From: Candidatus Rokuibacteriota bacterium
GTDB lineage: Bacteria; Methylomirabilota; Methylomirabilia; Rokubacteriales; CSP1-6
Assembly: GCA_016209385.1 (NCBI GenBank)
Contig: JACQWB010000289.1
Span: forward strand, 1 to 39,864
Reading direction: 5' to 3'
DNA length: 39,864 bases
Position numbers and translations under genes: made by a program. The notes below the pieces were generated by a model. That model was not told the DNA's origin and did not search any database. It was given only the letters and a program-made list of their open reading frames with translations. Below are positions 34,435-39,864 of the stretch, piece after piece; positions within the stretch are counted from its first letter, which is position 1; each line of letters opens with the position of its first letter.

Positions 34435-35148
34435 ATGGTCGGCTCCAGTAAGCCCCGCTCGGTCCGTCGCGCGGGTCCGCTGCTCCTGCAGGTCCAGCCG
34501 GCTTCGCTGTTCGTCGCCAAAGAGATCAAAAGCTACGAGGAGTGGAGCCGGGAGATCACGATCGCGGTCAGCGTCCTGATCCTGATCCTTCTGGTCGCGA
34601 CCCTTGTCTCCCAGCGGCGGCGCCTGCTCGAACCGACCGCCAAGTGGATCTTTCTGCTCGGCGTCGTCGTGCTCCCCGGGTTCGCTGCGCTCACGGGGAT
34701 CTTCACGGTCTTCAAGATGGGGGAGCGGGCCGAATTCTGCGGCTCTTGCCATCCGGTCATGGACCCGTACATCAACGACCTGCTCGATCCCAAGAGCGAG
34801 ACGCTGGCCGCCGTGCATAACACCCGCCGGCTCATTCCGGAAGGCCAGTGTTACGCGTGCCATGTCACGTATGGGATGAACGGGACGTTCAAAGCGAAGC
34901 TGAACGGGTTGAGCCACGTGTGGAAGTTCTACACCAAGAGCTGGAAGCTCCCCATCAAGTTGTACGAGGAGTATTCCAACGTCAACTGCACCCACTGCCA
35001 CGCTGGCGGGAAGAAGTTCGAGGAGGCAGACGTCCACGTGGGCCTGGCCGACGACCTCAAGTCGGGGAAGGAATCCTGCGTCAGCTGTCACACGCCGGCG
35101 CACCCTCCCCAGGTCGTCAAGAAGGCCAGCACGGAGGCCGCGCGATGA
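34435..35148 (+). CDS. NapC/NirT/NrfH-like tetrahaem membrane cytochrome c
   Basis: The 237-residue product starts at ATG 34435 with GGGAGG five bases before it. The same frame is open back to 34144 through the cNMP remnant, so a 334-residue fused product cannot be excluded. Two hydrophobic helices (about residues 40-62 and 70-92) are followed by CGSCH, CYACH, CTHCH and CVSCH. The first is in EFCGSCHPVMDPYINDL, typical of NapC/NrfH quinol dehydrogenases, which take electrons from menaquinol or ubiquinol to periplasmic cytochromes. Its TGA overlaps the next ATG. It could be the quinol entry point to the nearby multihaem proteins, parallel to the cytochrome b route. Confidence 0.88.
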   Translation: MVGSSKPRSVRRAGPLLLQVQPASLFVAKEIKSYEEWSREITIAVSVLILILLVATLVSQRRRLLEPTAKWIFLLGVVVLPGFAALTGIFTVFKMGERAEFCGSCHPVMDPYINDLLDPKSETLAAVHNTRRLIPEGQCYACHVTYGMNGTFKAKLNGLSHVWKFYTKSWKLPIKLYEEYSNVNCTHCHAGGKKFEEADVHVGLADDLKSGKESCVSCHTPAHPPQVVKKASTEAAR

Positions 35149-35708
35149 GGCGGCTGGTCGCGGCGCTCCAGGCCTTCAACGAAGAGACGAAGCGGACGGT
35201 CTTGCTCGTCGCAGTAGCCCTGGCCGGCCTCTACGCCCTGGTCACGATCGGCTCGATGGCGAAGGTGACCGCGCTCACCATGCTCCTCTTCATGAGCGCC
35301 CAAACGCTGCTCCTGGCCGCCGCGGTGTGCTACGTCGCGGTCATCATCATGACGCGCGAGAGCATCTCGCAGCAGCACTTCGAGCCGGGCCAGGTTATCT
35401 TCCGGCAGGGCGATCCGGGGGACGACGTCTATGTGGTCATCAGCGGTGAGGTGGAGGTGATCCGGGAAAGTCCGGGAGCCGGGGAACACGTCGAGGCCCG
35501 GCTCGGACCCGGGGATTTCTTTGGCGAGATGGCCCTCATCCGAACCGCCCCCCGGATGGCCACGGTCCGGGCCCAGACACCCCTGGACGTCATGGTAATG
35601 CGCCGGGGCGCGTTCCTGTCGCTGTTCACGCACCTGCCCGCGCTGCGGCAGACGTTCCAGCAGGTCGTCCAACAGCGCATGGCCAGCGCCGCCGGAACAA
35701 AGCGCTAA
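35145..35708 (+). CDS. Two-helix membrane protein with cytoplasmic cNMP-binding domain
   Basis: The 187-residue protein starts at ATG 35145, overlapping the NapC-like stop as ATGA. Two hydrophobic helices fill residues 15-68. A complete cNMP/CAP-type fold follows: FEPGQVIFRQGDPGDDVYVV, then GDFFGEMALIRTAPRMATVR with the phosphate-binding Glu and Arg kept. It has no DNA-binding domain, so it is not a CRP-type regulator. Coupled to a quinol cytochrome, it may sense a cyclic nucleotide and modulate electron flow, or the fold may serve as a protein-docking module. The domain is clearly similar to the remnant at 34144-34380. Confidence 0.85.
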   Translation: MRRLVAALQAFNEETKRTVLLVAVALAGLYALVTIGSMAKVTALTMLLFMSAQTLLLAAAVCYVAVIIMTRESISQQHFEPGQVIFRQGDPGDDVYVVISGEVEVIRESPGAGEHVEARLGPGDFFGEMALIRTAPRMATVRAQTPLDVMVMRRGAFLSLFTHLPALRQTFQQVVQQRMASAAGTKR

Positions 35709-35791
35709 GATCGCCCCGGGAATGGGGAGAACCAGGCGTATGGCCAGGGGCGCCAACCTGAAGGACGCATAGCTTGACAGCAGCGATGTCT

Positions 35792-36043
35792 TCAGGGGCA
35801 CCGCGTCCACAGGGCGAAGTAGACGGGAGAAACGATCAGGATCACCAGCGCAGAGAGCAGGTACATGCCGGGCAGCGCGTCCGGTCCGACCCGCCTGAGA
35901 AAGAGCGACCCCGCCACCGAGAGCGCCACGACCAGGCCACCGACGAGAAGGGCATTGAAACAGGTGAGGTACAAGAGCGGCGGCCATTCCTCGGAGGCGA
36001 CCAGGAAGACCTTGCCGAGCCGTTCGTCTAGCCTGGCGTTCAT
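35792..36043 (-). pseudogene. N-terminal fragment of an MFS/nucleotide-translocase-like transporter
   Basis: The 83-codon frame encodes a cytoplasmic start and two hydrophobic helices with SLFLRRVGPDALPGMYLLSAL between them, reminiscent of the first hairpin of ATP/ADP-translocase-like MFS proteins. It stops after ALWTRCP. A transporter of this kind needs about 12 helices, and no continuation is visible in any frame downstream, where only about 80 bases separate it from the convergent cNMP gene. I read it as a truncated gene, possibly cut by the same rearrangement that damaged the NDH-2 gene. A real two-helix protein is the alternative. Confidence 0.45.
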
Positions 36044-36233
36044 TCGGACTTACGGCTCGCGAGCGGGCCGCCGCCGGTGACACGGGTCCCTCTCCCCGGC
36101 CGGGCGCCGGGGGTCGAGCAGACCGGGCCGGCGCGAGCCAAGCCGGGCTCAAGGAGCTACTTGATCAGCTGGACGACCTTCCGAAAAAGCGCGGCGCGGT
36201 TCGCGGTCGATCGGTGGGTGGTCGAGCAGGGCT

Positions 36234-38267
36234 TCAAGGGGTGCGCTTCCGCCGAGCCGGGACCCGGCGTGGGCGCTTCCCCGCTGGGGTGCCGAGCTCT
36301 TCGAATTTCTGGCAGTAGAGCCGCACCGTCTTCACGTACTCGGCGTGGCTCCAGGTCAGCGGCGAGACCGAGAGCGGCTCGCCCGTGTACGGGTGGAGCT
36401 GTTCGGCGAGGACGCCGCTGGGCAGGGCGTGCTCCGCCACCCATTCGAGGATCTCCCGGGGTCGCCGGAGATCGTCCCGCGATTTGGCGATGGCGATCCA
36501 CCACTGGGCCAGCCAGAGCGCACAGATGAACCACGGGTTTCCCGGGACCCGCTCGATGTCGTCGCTCCGCCGGTAGTAGTAGTCGTTCTCGTACCGCGCC
36601 ACCCCGCCGATCGGTGTCTGCACCCAGAGGCGCTGTTCGATCGCCCGCATGGTGTTGACCATCTCCGGCGCGTCGGGGGGGAGGACGCCGAACGCGAACG
36701 GCGCGTAGAGGCTCGAGTCGATCGTGGGGTCGACGCTGAAGCCGTCGTTCGTCAGGTTCAGCATCCGGGCGAAGCGGCCGAGGTCCGATCGGTAGAGGTG
36801 CTCGAGGGCCGCCGCCTGCATCCCCTCGTACCCCTCCCGGCACCGCTTCTCCAGGGCGGCGTCCTTGAACAGGCGGGCGAACTTCGCGCCGGCCTCGAGC
36901 CCGGCACAGACGGCCGCCGTGGTGAAGGTGAACACCCCGTACCGCTCCTCCCAGAGGTCGTAGGACTCCAGCGGCAGCCCCGTCGGCGCGTGCCGGTACT
37001 GGAGCATGAACCTGGACGCTGGTCGGATCAGGCGCTCGAACAGCGACCGCACGAACGCGCGGTTGCCCGACATCTCGTAGTGGTGCCAGAGGGCCCAGAG
37101 GACCAGCGCGGTCTCGTCCTCCTGGATCGGGAGCTTGGGTTTCCCGTCCCGGACCCACGGGTGCCACGAGCTGCCGAGGGAGCCGTCGGGGTTGAACTTG
37201 TGGAGCAGGTAGCCCTCCGGGTAGTAGGTCGGCTTGGGCATCAGCGTGGCGCAGAACTTGAAGAACTTCTCGGTCAGCTCGGGGTAGCCCGCCAGGTCCA
37301 GCGCGTGCGCGACCAGGGCGCCGTCCCGCGGCCACATGTAGCTGTAGGTGTCGCGGTTGAACATCGAGGAGTCGCCGTCGTTGGCGGCGATGATCGCTCC
37401 GCCGGTGTCGATCTGCGTGCGGATGATGAGGAGGCTCCGGCGGTAGAGATCCACCAGGCCGGTGGGAAGGTCACAGAAGTCGGCGTCGCGCTCCCGCCTC
37501 CACTCCCGCCAGTGGGCGCGCGTCTCGTTGAGGAGCCGGTCGAAGCCGGGCTCCTTCTGGACGAGCATGTTCAGGGCTTTGACCTCGAAGTAGCCGCGGT
37601 CGAGCGCGATCCAGAAGCGAAACCGCACGCTGCCGTGGGGCGGGATGATCTGGCGGAGGCTGATGGCGGAGTCCACGGACCCCTGGGCGATCGGGTTCAT
37701 GCCGAGCTCGCCGTCCTCGGCATCCCGCCAGGTCCCTTCGAGGCCGCCGTACTCCTTGGTGCCCGTGGCGTACTGAAAGATGCCTTTCCCGTCGTCGCCC
37801 CGGCCGTTGACGAGAAAATACCTGGGACCCTTGTAGTGGATGACGAAGTCGTTCACCGGCTCGTAGTAGGCCGTGTCGCCGTCGGCGTTCTCGGCGATAT
37901 GGAGGTCCTGGCAGAAGAGGAGCCGGGCCTCGCGCTCCACGCCCCAATGGTTTGTGACCTCGAAGGCGCGCAGCACGAGCATGTGCCTGGGGTGGACCGC
38001 GTCGTGGCAGTGGACCGAGACGCCCAGCTCCCGGTCCTGGAGCTCGACGTCCGTGACGAGGGTCTCCGGCTCGTACTCCATCCGCCGCTTCCACGCCGGA
38101 TCGTGCAGCCACCGGAAGCGTCCGGCGATCCACAGGCCGACGCGGCAGGGATGGCCGACGGTGTGGTTGTAGCGACCGACGTAGGGGAAGTACAGGTCGC
38201 GCAGGCAGTACGCGCTGTCGAAGTTGACCAGCAGGCTGCCGTTCCCGATCGGGAGATCCCGCGGCAT
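36234..38267 (-). CDS. Glycoside hydrolase family 15 (glucoamylase-like) enzyme
   Basis: The 677-residue protein has the two-part layout of bacterial GH15: an N-terminal beta-sandwich (residues 1 to about 260) and an (alpha/alpha)6 catalytic barrel. Barrel motifs include SYMWPRDGALVAHALDLAGY, YDLWEERYGVFTFTTAA with the likely general acid, and VLAEQLHPYTGEPLSVSPL with the likely general base. No signal peptide is visible, so it probably acts in the cytoplasm. Family members hydrolyse alpha-glucans, dextrins or trehalose, and the substrate is not clear here. The start ATG 38267 has a weak ribosome site. Released glucose could enter the pentose-phosphate pathway encoded elsewhere in the window. 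Confidence 0.92.
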   Translation of the reverse strand: MPRDLPIGNGSLLVNFDSAYCLRDLYFPYVGRYNHTVGHPCRVGLWIAGRFRWLHDPAWKRRMEYEPETLVTDVELQDRELGVSVHCHDAVHPRHMLVLRAFEVTNHWGVEREARLLFCQDLHIAENADGDTAYYEPVNDFVIHYKGPRYFLVNGRGDDGKGIFQYATGTKEYGGLEGTWRDAEDGELGMNPIAQGSVDSAISLRQIIPPHGSVRFRFWIALDRGYFEVKALNMLVQKEPGFDRLLNETRAHWREWRRERDADFCDLPTGLVDLYRRSLLIIRTQIDTGGAIIAANDGDSSMFNRDTYSYMWPRDGALVAHALDLAGYPELTEKFFKFCATLMPKPTYYPEGYLLHKFNPDGSLGSSWHPWVRDGKPKLPIQEDETALVLWALWHHYEMSGNRAFVRSLFERLIRPASRFMLQYRHAPTGLPLESYDLWEERYGVFTFTTAAVCAGLEAGAKFARLFKDAALEKRCREGYEGMQAAALEHLYRSDLGRFARMLNLTNDGFSVDPTIDSSLYAPFAFGVLPPDAPEMVNTMRAIEQRLWVQTPIGGVARYENDYYYRRSDDIERVPGNPWFICALWLAQWWIAIAKSRDDLRRPREILEWVAEHALPSGVLAEQLHPYTGEPLSVSPLTWSHAEYVKTVRLYCQKFEELGTPAGKRPRRVPARRKRTP

Positions 38268-38485
38268 AAGTCAGCGAAAGGATACCACGAGCGGGTGGGC
38301 TCCCGCCCCGGCGCCCCGGCCGCTAGGCGCACGCCGGCCTCAGTTCGCGCGCCCACCCACGCCTTCGGCGCGGGTACCCGGGCCCCCTCCGATTACTAGT
38401 AATGCCCTTCGAGCGCGGGCTTCGCCCGCGCAACCAATTCCTGGGGGAGGCCTCGGAGGGGGCCGTCGAGGCCCCCTCCGATTAT
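38268..38485. repeat. Intergenic repeat block: 28-base module plus composite double-hairpin copy B
   Basis: Bases 38353-38380 duplicate 16711-16738 exactly. Hairpin 1 (GCGCGGGC-TTC-GCCCGCGC) is at 38413-38431. A CTGGGGGAGG linker follows, and hairpin 2 is at 38453-38481. The block fills the gap between the PaaA-like gene and the GH15 gene. I see no coding potential in it. Confidence 0.75.
38453..38481 (-). terminator. Strong 12-bp hairpin just after the PaaA-like gene
   Basis: The arms TCGGAGGGGGCC and GGCCCCCTCCGA pair perfectly around GTCGA, five bases past the stop codon of the minus-strand gene. No T-run follows on that strand, so termination is likely but not certain. It is also hairpin 2 of the repeat element. 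Confidence 0.5.
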
Positions 38486-39313
38486 CTAGAGGAAGTGGCG
38501 GTTCTGGTGCTCGTCGGGGGGCTCGAGGCCTAGGGCCGCGAGCTTCCGATCCACGTACCCCTTGTACGCCTGGCGGATCTCGGCGTTGCCGACGCTCTTG
38601 AGCCCCCAGTGGATGAACTTGGGGGCGTTGGGGGAGTCGGAGCGGCCGAACATGTCCAGGGCCGCCGGGTACCACTTCACCAGGAGCTGCTGGGTCAGAG
38701 CCCGACCGGCCCGCGCCGCGCAGAGCTGCTGGAGGAAGTAGTAGCCCATCTCCGAGTGCCCCAGCTCGTCCCGCTCTACCGTGGCGGCGAGCTTCCGCAG
38801 GGGCAGGTAGCTCGACTCCCGCCAGTCGCGCGCGTGAAAAGCCCCGTTCAGATCCACGAAGAAGTGGAAGAAGGCATCGTCGGCCCAGCTCTCGCGGGGC
38901 AGGTGGAAGGCGTAGTGGGTGTAGGGGACATCCTGCAGGGCGAAATCCGGGGCCAGGCCGGTGGCCAGACGATGAAAGAGGATGGCGTGCTTCATCTCCT
39001 CCGCCAGGTACTCGGCCTTGAGGGCCTTGGCCTCGACCGACGGGGCCAGGGCTTCGGCCACGTCGGCGCAGGTCGCCATGAATCCCCAGAAGCTCTTGTT
39101 GCCGGCCCGTTCCCCCTCGTGGCGGAGGAGCTTGAGGAGGAGCGCCGTGTACTCGACGGGGAGGGCGTCGCCCTCGTCGAAGCGGTAATTCGGCCGGCTC
39201 ACCTGGCAGGTGAGCGCCGGTAGCGGGTCTCCCTGGGCGTACGCCTTCCGCCAGAAGGGCCAGAGGCCCGGGTGTGCGTGAGACGTCCTCTCCGGTTTTG
39301 CGCCTTCGCTCAT
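38486..39313 (-). CDS. PaaA/PaaC-like ferritin-fold di-iron protein
   Basis: The 275-residue helical protein has two E-x-x-H-type segments, AEYLAEEMKHAILFHRLA and TVERDELGHSEMGYYF, as in the ferritin-like PaaA/PaaC subunits of phenylacetyl-CoA epoxidase and related di-iron oxygenases. The Glu and His would bind two irons. No PaaB, PaaD, PaaE or phenylacetate-CoA ligase gene is nearby, so phenylacetate catabolism is not supported by context. It may be a stand-alone di-iron oxidase. The start ATG 39313 has GGAGG eight bases upstream. The small Cys protein gene lies 30 bases upstream in the same direction. Confidence 0.8.
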   Translation of the reverse strand: MSEGAKPERTSHAHPGLWPFWRKAYAQGDPLPALTCQVSRPNYRFDEGDALPVEYTALLLKLLRHEGERAGNKSFWGFMATCADVAEALAPSVEAKALKAEYLAEEMKHAILFHRLATGLAPDFALQDVPYTHYAFHLPRESWADDAFFHFFVDLNGAFHARDWRESSYLPLRKLAATVERDELGHSEMGYYFLQQLCAARAGRALTQQLLVKWYPAALDMFGRSDSPNAPKFIHWGLKSVGNAEIRQAYKGYVDRKLAALGLEPPDEHQNRHFL

Positions 39314-39343
39314 CGCTGCCGCCTCCTTACCCGACGCCCCGCG

Positions 39344-39592
39344 TCAGCTTCTCCGGGTCAGCCGCTGCTGGTGACCGCAGGCGCACCCCAGGAGCCCCTC
39401 GGCGTAGAGGGCTGCCTGGGCGGCGACCAGGGCCGAAGCCATGCCGGGGAGCAGCTTGTCCCCCACCGTCCCCAGCACCTTCCCGCACCCTCCGCAGAGG
39501 AGTCGGTAGTAGGTGCCGTAGGCCGCCGGGTGATCCAACCGAATCCCGACGGCCTCGTAGGCCTGACGGATCTCCTCGACGATCTCGCTCAT
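39344..39592 (-). CDS. Small Cys-rich protein, possible zinc or metal site
   Basis: The 82-residue protein has two Cys pairs, LLCGGCGKVLG at about residues 33-36 and GCACGHQQ at about 70-72, separated by a hydrophobic helical stretch. This looks like a split zinc-ribbon or metal site. I do not recognise the family. It precedes the PaaA-like gene by 30 bases on the same strand, so the two may be one operon and this protein may assist that di-iron protein. The start ATG 39592 has only a weak ribosome site. Confidence 0.6.
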   Translation of the reverse strand: MSEIVEEIRQAYEAVGIRLDHPAAYGTYYRLLCGGCGKVLGTVGDKLLPGMASALVAAQAALYAEGLLGCACGHQQRLTRRS

Positions 39593-39683
39593 GACACGGG
39601 ATCCCGCACGCGGCGGCGGGCGCCGCGCGATTGTCCGCGGAGACCTTACCTTACTGACTGTGCCGGGCGAGTGTCAATGCCTG

Positions 39684-39733
39684 CTAGCGAAGCGCTCCGG
39701 GCGCGGGCTTCGCCCGCGCAACCCCGGGGGAGA
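39684..39733. repeat. Composite intergenic repeat, copy C (hairpin 1 only)
   Basis: GCGCGGGC-TTC-GCCCGCGC at 39701-39719 is preceded by CGCTCCG and followed by AACCCCGGGGGAG, as in copies A and B. The second hairpin is absent. It is again just downstream of a minus-strand gene end. Confidence 0.7.
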
Positions 39734-39771
39734 CTTTCTATGACCCTTGTCAAGAACTTTTTTTTTCACGG

Positions 39772-39864
39772 TCACGCCGCCCGGCGTAACTGCTGCCGCG
39801 CCATGGTCGCCAGGTGGTAGGTCTCGTCGTATGGCACCTGCCGACTCCACATGACGAAGATGAC
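39772..39864 (-). CDS. C-terminal end of an unrecognised protein (runs off the window)
   Basis: Thirty codons read from the window edge to TGA 39774-39772, giving VIFVMWSRQVPYDETYHLAT and then MARQQLRRAA. The composition is protein-like, and the frame ends just before the repeat copy C. It reminds me loosely of transposase C-termini, but this is too short to assign. Confidence 0.4.
   Translation of the reverse strand, partial: VIFVMWSRQVPYDETYHLATMARQQLRRAA

Noticed and set aside
36157-36233. Short minus-strand tail ending in FRKVVQLIK after the GH15 gene
   Set aside because: Protein-like at a glance but in a different frame from GH15, with no start or homology I can name; left unannotated.
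39740-39771. T-run near 39758-39766 as a terminator
   Set aside because: No GC stem directly precedes it on the plus strand, and on the minus strand it lies just after a stop without a hairpin before it.
1-39864. CRISPR arrays, tRNA or rRNA genes
   Set aside because: No regularly spaced direct repeats, cloverleaf-like sequences or rRNA signatures were seen on either strand.

Overview
The window is about 40 kb of uniformly GC-rich bacterial chromosome with tightly packed genes, GTG/TTG starts and GTGA/ATGA stop-start overlaps. The organism is a Gram-negative (diderm) bacterium: there are two outer-membrane beta-barrels, lipoproteins and many periplasmic c-type cytochromes. The style (fused transaldolase/glucose-6-phosphate isomerase, split transketolase, large multihaem cytochromes) fits poorly cultured lineages such as Rokubacteria/Methylomirabilota, but that placement is inference. 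No rRNA, tRNA, CRISPR array or complete insertion sequence was seen.

Layout. (1) 1-1644, plus strand: the end of a PdxA-family dehydrogenase and an isopropylmalate/isocitrate-type dehydrogenase. (2) 1778-10232, minus strand: a pentose-phosphate operon read rpiA, transketolase N and C halves, tal-pgi fusion, gnd, a small lipoprotein, zwf. (3) 10305-11873: a secreted protein with two HbpS/GlcG-type domains. (4) 12094-18556, minus strand: a four-gene redox operon of a NuoE-NuoF fusion (NADH/FMN), a very unusual 2Fe-2S/4Fe-4S protein with two internal cyclic-nucleotide-binding (cNMP) folds and a second ferredoxin domain, a five-helix membrane cytochrome b with two H-x13-H pairs, and a membrane-anchored decahaem cytochrome. 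(5) 18708-25956, plus strand, divergent from (4): outer-membrane beta-barrel, decahaem lipoprotein fused to a seven-repeat LVIVD propeller, tetrahaem cytochrome. (6) 25969-33607, minus strand, convergent on (5): small cytochrome c, second beta-barrel, 15-haem cytochrome, 11-haem cytochrome, DsbA-like protein. (7) 33822-36043: a deleted NDH-2/cNMP gene, a NapC-like tetrahaem quinol cytochrome, a membrane cNMP protein and a fragment of an MFS-type transporter. (8) 36234-39864: GH15 glucoamylase-like enzyme, a PaaA/PaaC-like di-iron protein, a small Cys protein and the end of an unrecognised gene.

How it could work together. The sequence shows 55 c-haem attachment motifs in seven proteins, two outer-membrane barrels, a di-haem b membrane protein, an NADH-oxidising diaphorase and a NapC-type quinol cytochrome. 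The simplest inference is an NAD(H)-linked electron conduit running cytoplasmic NADH - flavin - Fe-S chain - haem b - periplasmic multihaem cytochromes - outer-membrane porin/cytochrome modules, possibly in either direction and possibly gated by cyclic nucleotides or a similar ligand. The pentose-phosphate operon beside it could supply reducing power. Regions 4-6 are the best candidate for an undescribed system. A family of GC-rich hairpin repeats, with compensatory changes between copies, sits between genes in several places.
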